Source: Candidatus Wildermuthbacteria bacterium RIFCSPHIGHO2_12_FULL_40_12 (GTDB lineage: Bacteria > Patescibacteriota > Minisyncoccia > Minisyncoccales > 2-12-FULL-40-12). Taken from it: 22,333 nt of DNA. Within the stretch, counting starts at the first letter, position 1. Each line of letters opens with the position of its first letter. The DNA is taken from assembly GCA_001823315.1 (NCBI GenBank), contig MHUC01000026.1, positions 1 to 22,333 of the forward strand. The letters are read 5' to 3'. The translations under genes were made by a program, and so were the position numbers. Of this stretch, positions 6,433 through 12,339 are shown one piece after another. A model generated the notes under the pieces. It saw only the letters and a program-made list of their open reading frames with translations. It was not told the DNA's origin and made no database searches.

Positions 6433-7410
6433 ATGCGTATTTTAAGCGGCATCAGGCCGAGCGGAGAACTTCATATCGGAAACTACTTGGGCGCGATGAA
6501 AAATTGGGTTGAGTTGCAAGAAGAACAAGAGTGCGTTTTCTTTGTTGCCGACCTGCAAGCTCTCACCACTCCTTATTCACCGCAAAACCTGCAAAAAAAT
6601 ATATTCGAAACGGTCATTGCTTATCTGGCGGCTGGCATCAGTCCCGAGAAGAGCATTATTTTTGTCCAATCTCACGTCAAAGAACACAGCGAATTGTTTT
6701 GGCTGCTAAGCACGATCTGTCCCGTCGGAGAATTAAGCAGGATGACTCAATACAAAGAAAAAAGCCGCCAATTTAAACGCAACATAAACGCGGGACTTTT
6801 AAATTACCCTGTCTTGCAAGCCGCTGATATATTGCTATACAAACCCGATTTAATTCCTGTTGGCAAAGACCAACTGCAACATCTGGAATTGACAAGAAGC
6901 ATTGCCAAAAAATTCAACCAGAAATTCGGAAAAGTTTTTGTGGAACCCAAGCCCTACAGCCCTAAAACAGGAGCCAGAATAATGTCTTTGCAAAACCCCA
7001 AGAAAAAAATGTCCAAAAGCGACGACCAACAAGGATACATCGCTTTATTTGAGGAACCGGACTCTATTAGGAAAAAAGTAATGGCGGCGGTAACCGATAC
7101 CGGAAAAGAGATAAAATATAATCTCTCGAAAAAACCGGGCGTCTCCAATATGCTGACCATATACAGTTTATTTGCCAATAAAAGCATCGAAGAAATTGAA
7201 AAAAAGTTCCAGAATAAAAACTATTCTGAATTTAAAAAATCGTTAGCCGAATTAATAATCGGATCCTTGGAAGATTTAAGGAGAAAAAGAAAAGAATTAC
7301 TCACCAGAGAAGTATATATCAGGGACATCCTCAACAAAGGGGCAAAGAGAGCCGAAATTATCGCCCAATCAACAATGGATGAAGTAAGAAAAAAGATGGG
7401 CTTAGTTTAG
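6433..7410 (+). CDS. trpS: Tryptophanyl-tRNA synthetase
   Basis: Charges tRNA-Trp with tryptophan at the cost of ATP. The 325-residue length and the class I signatures are typical: GIRPSGELHIGNYLGA with HIGN at 14-17, DLQALTTPY, QAADILLYKPDLIPVGKDQLQHLELTR, and KMSKS at 192-196. The N-terminal Rossmann catalytic core is followed by the helical anticodon-binding part, from about 200 to the end. The start is the first ATG giving the canonical RILSGIRPSG N-terminus and directly abuts a 7-mer repeat array. It lies on the same strand as RNase J with a 78-nt gap, and converges on the mutase gene, with only 16 nt between the two stop codons. Confidence 0.96.
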   Translation: MRILSGIRPSGELHIGNYLGAMKNWVELQEEQECVFFVADLQALTTPYSPQNLQKNIFETVIAYLAAGISPEKSIIFVQSHVKEHSELFWLLSTICPVGELSRMTQYKEKSRQFKRNINAGLLNYPVLQAADILLYKPDLIPVGKDQLQHLELTRSIAKKFNQKFGKVFVEPKPYSPKTGARIMSLQNPKKKMSKSDDQQGYIALFEEPDSIRKKVMAAVTDTGKEIKYNLSKKPGVSNMLTIYSLFANKSIEEIEKKFQNKNYSEFKKSLAELIIGSLEDLRRKRKELLTREVYIRDILNKGAKRAEIIAQSTMDEVRKKMGLV

Positions 7411-7427
7411 GTTTTCATCCTGAAAAC
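7411..7427. terminator. Hairpin between convergent trpS and hexose-phosphate mutase
   Basis: GTTTTCA-TCC-TGAAAAC is a perfect 7-bp inverted repeat immediately after the trpS stop; its right end includes the last base of the mutase stop codon on the other strand. No strong T-tract follows on either strand, so efficient intrinsic termination is uncertain. Confidence 0.35.
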
Positions 7428-8854
7428 TATTCAAGAAACTTCGTGTTCACATTAATAGCTGAATCCCAATCAATTTCGTCGAAAGAAACAAGCAGTTCTC
7501 TAAGATAATTCTTGAAACGATTATAGTTCTTTTGCGTTTTTGACTCAAATTTTATTGTCAAATATGGCGCGTTTTGGGAAAAACGAATAACAAACATACC
7601 ATCGCCCAAATCAACCCTGACGCCATCCCCCGCCCTTTCGTCATCAATGATTCTGCCGTCAGGAAAATCCCCTTTAAGTTTAGGGATGATTTTTTTAATC
7701 AGATCTGTCTTTTTATCTTCGGGGCAATATATTTTTATTTCCGGGCTCGATATGTATTGCACAAGCTCTCCAACGATTTCAGAGAGGGATTTTTTGGACT
7801 TAGATAAATAACTTAGCAATCTTAGGGTTGAATAAGCGCCGTCGTCATGATTATAGAAGTCCGCGGAAAAAAAGAAGTGGCCCGACAGTTCTCCTATAAA
7901 AACCGCCTTTATTTCTTGATTTTTTTTCTTTAAAAACGAATGTCCCGTCCGCCACATAAAAGGTTTACCCTTGTGTTGCAATATGGTGTCTTCAACTACT
8001 TTTGAACAAAGCGTATTATACATAATAATACCGCCAGGATGTTGTCTCAAAGCATCAACAGCAAAAACGGCCACTAAAATATCGTTCCATATTATTCCTC
8101 CCTTATCGTCCACAACTCCTATTCTGTCGCCGTCGGCGTCGTAGGAAAATCCAATATCCGCCTTATTTTTGACAACCTCGACACTTAATCTATTGGCGAC
8201 GTTAATATCTATAGGATCTGGAGTTCCTAAAGGAAACGAGGAATCTACTGAACAGTTTACCTCGACCACCTCGCATCCCGCCCTTCTCAATAATTCCGGC
8301 ATGACAATCCCCGCCGTCGCAAAACCGGCGTCAACGACAACTTTAAATTTCTTTTGGACAACAACTCTCTTTAATAAATCTTGAAGGTAACTCTCTTTAA
8401 TATTTAGTTCCCGAATAGTTCCCTTTTTCTTTCCCTCAACAAAGTCATCGCTTTCTATCATTTGACGCAACGATTGAATATCGTCAGAGACCAAAGTTTC
8501 AGAAAAATCAACGGCTAATTTAAAACCATTATACTCCGCAGGATTATGAGATGCCGTTACAAAAACGCCCCCTCTGCAATCAAGATGATACTGGGCCCAG
8601 TAGAAAGTGCCAACAAGGTTAAGACCGATATTGATAACGTCTACCCCTGCCCAACTTAATCCTTGGATGATTTTCTCGCTATATTCAGGACTGGTAGCGC
8701 GGCAATCATAACCCACAACCGCTCTTTCGATACCGCGTCTTTTTAAAAAGGCGCCAAAAGCCCCGCCCACCGCTTCCGCTACCGCAGGATTCAAGTCCTC
8801 ATTAACAATCCCTCTAATATCGTAACCTCTGAATATATTAGGGTTGATTTGCAT
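7427..8854 (-). CDS. Phosphomannomutase/phosphoglucomutase (alpha-D-phosphohexomutase)
   Basis: Interconverts hexose 1- and 6-phosphates, feeding nucleotide-sugar and envelope glycan synthesis. The 475-residue protein has the four-domain phosphohexomutase pattern: FRGYDIRG near the N-terminus, the catalytic phosphoserine loop VTASHNPAEYNG (Ser102), the Mg-binding loop DADGDR (239-244), the sugar-binding loop GELSGH (321-326), and a C-terminal phosphate-binding segment around VIRFSQNAPYLTIKFE. PMM, PGM and dual-specific (AlgC-like) enzymes cannot be separated by eye, so no symbol is given. The start is supported by an extended -10 (TGG then TATAAT) 8 nt upstream and no ribosome-binding site. 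It is divergent from ychF. Confidence 0.92.
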   Translation of the reverse strand: MQINPNIFRGYDIRGIVNEDLNPAVAEAVGGAFGAFLKRRGIERAVVGYDCRATSPEYSEKIIQGLSWAGVDVINIGLNLVGTFYWAQYHLDCRGGVFVTASHNPAEYNGFKLAVDFSETLVSDDIQSLRQMIESDDFVEGKKKGTIRELNIKESYLQDLLKRVVVQKKFKVVVDAGFATAGIVMPELLRRAGCEVVEVNCSVDSSFPLGTPDPIDINVANRLSVEVVKNKADIGFSYDADGDRIGVVDDKGGIIWNDILVAVFAVDALRQHPGGIIMYNTLCSKVVEDTILQHKGKPFMWRTGHSFLKKKNQEIKAVFIGELSGHFFFSADFYNHDDGAYSTLRLLSYLSKSKKSLSEIVGELVQYISSPEIKIYCPEDKKTDLIKKIIPKLKGDFPDGRIIDDERAGDGVRVDLGDGMFVIRFSQNAPYLTIKFESKTQKNYNRFKNYLRELLVSFDEIDWDSAINVNTKFLE

Positions 8855-8862
8855 AATAATTC

Positions 8863-8872
8863 ATTATACCAT
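8863..8872 (-). promoter_or_regulatory. Extended -10 promoter for the mutase gene
   Basis: On the minus strand TG (8871-8870), one base, then perfect TATAAT (8868-8863). The predicted start is about 8856, leaving only about 2 nt before the ATG at 8854. The -35 is weak (TTTAAT at 8891-8886, 17-nt spacer), as is common with extended -10 promoters. Confidence 0.55.
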
Positions 8873-8901
8873 CCGACTCAATTAGATTAAATAAGCGCGT
8901 A

Positions 8902-8930
8902 TTGACATTATTGAACCGACAAGATAACAT
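8902..8930 (+). promoter_or_regulatory. Promoter of ychF, leaderless geometry
   Basis: Perfect TTGACA (8902-8907), a 17-nt spacer and TAACAT (8925-8930). The expected start (8936-8937) coincides with the ychF ATG at 8936. It lies back to back with the mutase promoter in an 81-nt divergent intergenic region. Confidence 0.6.
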
Positions 8931-8935
8931 TTCAT

Positions 8936-9952
8936 ATGCAGTTTTCCATAGGTATTGTCGGCTTGCCTAACGTTGGGAAATCAACTCTCTTTAGCGCCCT
9001 GACCAAAAAGTCAGTAAGCATTGCGCCATACCCATTCACCACTATTAACCCAAATGTTGGCATTGTTCAGGTCCCCGACCCAAGGCTCGAAGCCATATTT
9101 GAAACAATCCGTTCCGAAAAAATTACGGCGGCCTCAATAGAATTTACTGATATAGCTGGACTTATAGAAGGCGCTCACAAAGGCGAAGGACTGGGGAATC
9201 AGTTTTTATCCAATATCAGAAATTGCGATGCCATCCTGGAAACGGTAAGGGGATTTAAGTCCGATGAATCGATTAATGTTATGGGTGAAATCAACCCGGA
9301 GAAAGAGATCGGCATTATTGAGACAGAGCTACTATCAAAAGATAGAGAAACTGTCGAAAACGCCCTGTCAAAACTGGATAAAAATAACGATAAAGATTCC
9401 GTCAGAAAAACAAGCGTACTGCACAAAATAAAAACTGAAACAAACAACGGCAGACCGATTAGGGAAATCTACTTAAACGCAGAAGAGCTGAAAGAAATCC
9501 AAGAATACCAATTTTTAACCCAAAAACCGATTTTCTACGTGTTGAACACCGATAACGACATCAAGACCTCAATTCTACTGCCTAATTGCTTAGCGATTAA
9601 TATCAAAGCGGAAAAAGATTTTGCGGAAAAAAGCTATGATACCGATTTTGAGTCTCGGCTTGATAAAATTATATTGAGTTGCTATAATATACTTGATTTA
9701 ATCACTTTCTACACGATAGCTAAAAAGAAAGAGACTAGAGCATGGGCAGTTCCCAAAAACTCGAAGGCGGCGGAAGCGGGCAGAAAAGTCCATTCCGATT
9801 TTGAATCCAGATTCATTAGGGCCGAAGTTATCAACTGGGAAGAGTTAGTGAAGGCAGGGTCTTGGCCGAAAGCTAAAGAGATAGGCATTGTCAAAACAGT
9901 CGGCAAGGATTATGTGGTGCAAGACGGCGACATTATTGAGTTTAAAATATAA
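8936..9952 (+). CDS. ychF: Redox/ribosome-associated GTPase (ATPase) YchF
   Basis: Obg-family P-loop NTPase (OLA1/YchF), cytoplasmic and ribosome-associated; the family prefers ATP. The 338-residue protein has the G1 loop GLPNVGKST (9-17), switch segments FTTINPN and DIAGLIEGAHKGEGLGNQFL, a coiled-coil insertion around 110-170, the FLTQKPIFYVLN strand, and a C-terminal TGS domain ending KDYVVQDGDIIEFKI. It is about 25 residues shorter than E. coli YchF, mostly in the middle linker. The start gives the canonical FSIGIVGLPNVG N-terminus. No Shine-Dalgarno is seen; the upstream promoter predicts a leaderless message. The rpsF start lies 37 nt downstream, so it probably heads the ychF-rpsF-ssb-rpsR unit. 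Confidence 0.95.
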   Translation: MQFSIGIVGLPNVGKSTLFSALTKKSVSIAPYPFTTINPNVGIVQVPDPRLEAIFETIRSEKITAASIEFTDIAGLIEGAHKGEGLGNQFLSNIRNCDAILETVRGFKSDESINVMGEINPEKEIGIIETELLSKDRETVENALSKLDKNNDKDSVRKTSVLHKIKTETNNGRPIREIYLNAEELKEIQEYQFLTQKPIFYVLNTDNDIKTSILLPNCLAINIKAEKDFAEKSYDTDFESRLDKIILSCYNILDLITFYTIAKKKETRAWAVPKNSKAAEAGRKVHSDFESRFIRAEVINWEELVKAGSWPKAKEIGIVKTVGKDYVVQDGDIIEFKI

Positions 9953-9989
9953 ATCCAAAAAATTCGTAAACCAAAGATGGCTAAAAGTT

Positions 9990-10409
9990 ATGATAAAACG
10001 TTACGAAATTAATTATTTGGTGGCTCCGGATCTCCCTCAAGAAGAATTGAGAGCGTTGCAGAGCAGAATAGAAGATGCAATCCACGAAGAAAACGGATCA
10101 TTGATCGAGGTGAATAATCCTGTCGGCAAGGTTTTAGCGCGACCGATTAAAGCCAAGCTGCAACCGAAAACAGGCACGGCCTCTTTGATATCTGCGAGTT
10201 TTACTCTAAGCACGGACAAACTTTTTTCTCTCGAACAAAAAATAAGGGCGGAGAAAATAGTCCTGCGACATCTAATCCTTGACAAAACCGCAAGGAAACC
10301 GGCTCCAACGCCCAGAATTTCCAGAAAACCGATAGATTCTACCCCAAAAGAACAAACCGACCTTAAAAAGATTGAAGAAAAATTAGAAGAGATATTAGAA
10401 AATATTTAA
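9990..10409 (+). CDS. rpsF: 30S ribosomal protein S6
   Basis: A 139-residue S6 that binds the 16S central domain with S18, which is encoded two genes downstream. The ferredoxin-like pattern is recognisable: KRYEINYLVAPDLPQEEL, a helix, GSLIEVNNPVGKVLARPIK, SASFTLSTDK, a helix, and IVLRHLILDK. A proline/lysine-rich linker and a short acidic coiled coil (DLKKIEEKLEEILENI) form a C-terminal extension. The frame is open back to 9888, but that upstream ATG overlaps ychF and adds 34 unrelated residues; ATG 9990 gives the normal S6 N-terminus. No clear ribosome-binding site. Sequence conservation is modest, as usual for S6, but the rpsF-ssb-rpsR order makes the call firm. Confidence 0.88.
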   Translation: MIKRYEINYLVAPDLPQEELRALQSRIEDAIHEENGSLIEVNNPVGKVLARPIKAKLQPKTGTASLISASFTLSTDKLFSLEQKIRAEKIVLRHLILDKTARKPAPTPRISRKPIDSTPKEQTDLKKIEEKLEEILENI

Positions 10410-10445
10410 AAGGTCGCACTTTTTACGCTCTAAAATTATTCACCG

Positions 10446-10880
10446 ATGAATCTTAATAAAGCAATCCTTGTCGGCAGATTGGTTTCAGATCCGGAAGTAC
10501 GCTCAACTCCCGGCGGTCAAACGGTTTGTAGTTTCAGATTAGCCACAAATAGAATGTGGACAGATAAAAACGGACAGAAGCAACAGACAACCGAGTACCA
10601 TAACATTGTGCTATGGAGAAGATTAGCCGAAATCGCCTCTCAATTTTTAACCAAGGGCTCTTTGGCTTTAATCGAGGGCAGCATTAATACAAGAAGCTGG
10701 CAAGATACGAGCGGCAATAAAAAATACAGGACTGAAATCATCGCTCAAATGTTGCAATTAGGACCAAGGGGATTAGGAAAAACTGCCCCGGACAAAATAA
10801 GTAACGCCCCTTCAGAGGATATCCCAATCATAGAAGAAGAAAAGGAGGAAGAAATTAATATCGAAGACATACCTTTTTAA
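10446..10880 (+). CDS. ssb: Single-stranded DNA-binding protein
   Basis: A 144-residue SSB for replication, recombination and repair. The N-terminal OB fold (about 1-105) shows MNLNKAILVGRLVSDPEVR, CSFRLATNR, EYHNIVLWRRLAEIASQFL and KGSLALIEGSI. An acidic, low-complexity tail ends in the conserved partner-binding tip IEDIPF. The position between rpsF and rpsR is the classic bacterial arrangement. The upstream region has no Shine-Dalgarno; a TAAAAT box (10431-10436) 9 nt before the ATG could give an almost leaderless transcript in addition to read-through from rpsF. Confidence 0.96.
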   Translation: MNLNKAILVGRLVSDPEVRSTPGGQTVCSFRLATNRMWTDKNGQKQQTTEYHNIVLWRRLAEIASQFLTKGSLALIEGSINTRSWQDTSGNKKYRTEIIAQMLQLGPRGLGKTAPDKISNAPSEDIPIIEEEKEEEINIEDIPF

Positions 10881-10930
10881 CCTGAACTTTAAGGCCTAAA
10901 ACTTGGAACGCAACTATTAAAATATTATGA

Positions 10931-10958
10931 TTTCATGTTTTATGCTTCATGTTTCATG
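10931..10958 (+). repeat. 7-mer tandem array (TTTCATG type) before rpsR
   Basis: Four exact 7-nt steps: TTTCATG, TTTTATG, CTTCATG, TTTCATG. A degenerate AATTTATG leads into the rpsR ATG at 10964. On the minus strand the unit reads CATGAAA. Each unit carries an ATG, creating several potential upstream starts; the one at 10949 is in frame with rpsR. Confidence 0.65.
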
Positions 10959-10963
10959 AATTT

Positions 10964-11149
10964 ATGAATTGTTATTTTTGCCAAAGAAATATAAGAGAAA
11001 TCAATATGCAAGAATCGGAAAAATTGCAAAAATTCACGTCTGGCTTAGGGAAAATCAGGGGACGAAAAAGAACGGGGTTATGCGCCAAACACCAAAGACA
11101 ATTAGCCAAAGCGATAAAACGGGCACGGCATTTAAATTTAGTCCTGTAA
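10964..11149 (+). CDS. rpsR: 30S ribosomal protein S18
   Basis: A 61-residue S18, partner of S6 on the 30S platform. Signatures are CYFCQRN at the N-terminus, LQKFTSGLGKIRGRKRTGLCAKHQRQLAKAIKRARHLNLVL, and the Cys/Cys/Cys/His set (CxxC plus CAKH) found in zinc-binding versions. The start at 10964 gives the standard MNCYFC N-terminus; an in-frame ATG at 10949 would add five residues but lies inside a 7-mer repeat array. It is shorter than the 75-85 residues usual in other bacteria, lacking the basic N-terminal tail. It ends the ychF-rpsF-ssb-rpsR unit before a strong terminator. Confidence 0.95.
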   Translation: MNCYFCQRNIREINMQESEKLQKFTSGLGKIRGRKRTGLCAKHQRQLAKAIKRARHLNLVL

Positions 11150-11169
11150 TCATCTTTTTTGACAACGTA

Positions 11170-11193
11170 AAAACCGCCTTTTAAGGCGGTTTT
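11170..11193. terminator. Bidirectional Rho-independent terminator between rpsR and recA
   Basis: AAAACCGCC (11170-11178) pairs with GGCGGTTTT (11185-11193) across a TTTTAA loop. T-runs occur on both strands (TTTTAGTTT on plus, TTTTTACG on minus), so it can end both the ribosomal-protein unit and the convergent recA transcript. Confidence 0.88.
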
Positions 11194-11207
11194 AGTTTAA
11201 ACAATTG

Positions 11208-12203
11208 TTATTGTTCTTTAATTGCTTTGACGATTTTATCGGCGACGTCGTGATTTTCTTTCAAGAATTGCCGTGCGCCCTCTAAACCCTGCCCAATTTT
11301 CTGATCTCCAAATTGAAACCAAGAACCGTTTTTCTGCACGATCCCTATTTTTTGAGCTGTATTCAGAATATCTAAAGAGCTTGAAATCCCTTCGTTGTAA
11401 TAGATATCGATTTCAGTTGTTTTAAATGGAGCTGCGACCTTATTCTTCACGATTTTAACCCTTACTCTGTTACCGACAATCTGATCGCCTTGCTTAATCT
11501 GGGCCATCCTTCTCATCTCAATTCTGGCTGAAGCGTAAAATTTCAAAGCCAAACCGCCGGGTGTGGTTTCTGGATTGCCAAATATTACTCCAATTTTCAT
11601 TCTAATCTGGTTTAAGAAAATAACTACGGTTTTGGTTTTGGCGATTATGCCAGAAAGTTTCCTCAAAGCAGAGGACATCAATCTTGCCTGAAGTCCAATT
11701 TGAAAATCTCCAATATCACCGGCGATTTCGGCCCGAGGAGTCAAAGCCGCAACCGAATCAATGACAATAACGTCTAATTCGTTAGATCTCACCAAGGACT
11801 CAACGATTTGCAACGCTTGCTCTCCGGAATCGGGTTGAGAAATCAGAAGATCGTCAATATTGACTCCGATTTTCTTGGCATAATCTGGATCCAAAGCGTG
11901 TTCGGCATCTATAAAAGCGGCTGCTCCTTTGGCTTTCTGGGCTTGAGCGCAAATATGCAAAGCTAAGGTTGTTTTACCAGACATTTCCGGTCCGAATATT
12001 TCAATAACCCTACCCCTAGGGACACCTCCGACGCCCAGAGCCAAATCCAGGGAAATTGACCCGGTAGGAACAACGTCCACATTGGCGGACTTTGCCTCGC
12101 TTAAGCGCATGATAGCCCCTGATCCAAATTTCTCCTGAATTTCAGAAATGGCCTCCTGTAAATCCCCTTCTTTACGAGTTTTCAATTCTTTTTTCTTTGG
12201 CAT
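11208..12203 (-). CDS. recA: Recombinase RecA
   Basis: ATP-dependent strand-exchange protein for homologous recombination and repair; 331 residues from the chosen start. Visible: the Walker A loop GPEMSGKTT (71-79, with Met where Ser is common), IDAEHALDPDYAKKIGV, Walker B DVIVIDSVAAL (144-154), GLQARLMSSALRKLSG, the L2 region FLNQIRMKIGVIFGNPETTPGG, and a C-terminal domain with VRVKIVKNK. It lacks a strongly acidic C-terminal tail. The frame opens 13 codons earlier (12242), but that extension overlaps a TATAAT box; ATG 12203 gives a normal N-terminus. No ribosome-binding site is seen. ftsK lies upstream on the same strand across a 136-nt gap, and an internal promoter suggests independent expression. 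Confidence 0.95.
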   Translation of the reverse strand: MPKKKELKTRKEGDLQEAISEIQEKFGSGAIMRLSEAKSANVDVVPTGSISLDLALGVGGVPRGRVIEIFGPEMSGKTTLALHICAQAQKAKGAAAFIDAEHALDPDYAKKIGVNIDDLLISQPDSGEQALQIVESLVRSNELDVIVIDSVAALTPRAEIAGDIGDFQIGLQARLMSSALRKLSGIIAKTKTVVIFLNQIRMKIGVIFGNPETTPGGLALKFYASARIEMRRMAQIKQGDQIVGNRVRVKIVKNKVAAPFKTTEIDIYYNEGISSSLDILNTAQKIGIVQKNGSWFQFGDQKIGQGLEGARQFLKENHDVADKIVKAIKEQ

Positions 12204-12215
12204 ACGCAAGAATAA

Positions 12216-12242
12216 ATTATAGTTAATTCGATCGTTAAACAA
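12216..12242 (-). promoter_or_regulatory. recA promoter candidate
   Basis: Perfect TATAAT (12221-12216 on the minus strand) with TTGTTT (12242-12237) at a short 15-nt spacing. The predicted start is near 12209, giving a leader of about 6 nt before ATG 12203. A CGATCG palindrome lies in the spacer, but no recognisable LexA box (GAAC-N4-GTTC or CTGT-N8-ACAG) is seen. Confidence 0.45.
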
Positions 12243-12300
12243 TCGGTAAAATAATAATATCAGTTACTCTATAACAACACAATTGCTCGTAATCTCCTAT

Positions 12301-12329
12301 AAAAAATAACCGTATTGAGTTCTCGGTTT
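12301..12329 (-). terminator. Weak Rho-independent terminator after ftsK
   Basis: Minus strand: AACCG, an 11-nt loop, CGGTT, then ATTTTTTA. A 5-bp stem with a T6 tract lies 11 nt after the ftsK stop. The long loop makes it weak, but the position is right and recA has its own promoter candidate downstream. Confidence 0.45.
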
Positions 12330-12339
12330 TCACTACCGC

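Noticed and set aside
9888..9989. Upstream extension of S6 beginning at 9888
   Set aside because: It overlaps the 3' end of ychF in another frame and adds residues foreign to S6; the conserved protein starts at 9990.
12204..12242. Longer RecA start at 12242
   Set aside because: The extra 13 residues are not RecA-like and their codons overlap a perfect TATAAT placed properly for the ATG at 12203.
12216..12245. LexA/SOS operator at recA
   Set aside because: The CGATCG palindrome lacks the spacing and bases of known LexA boxes.
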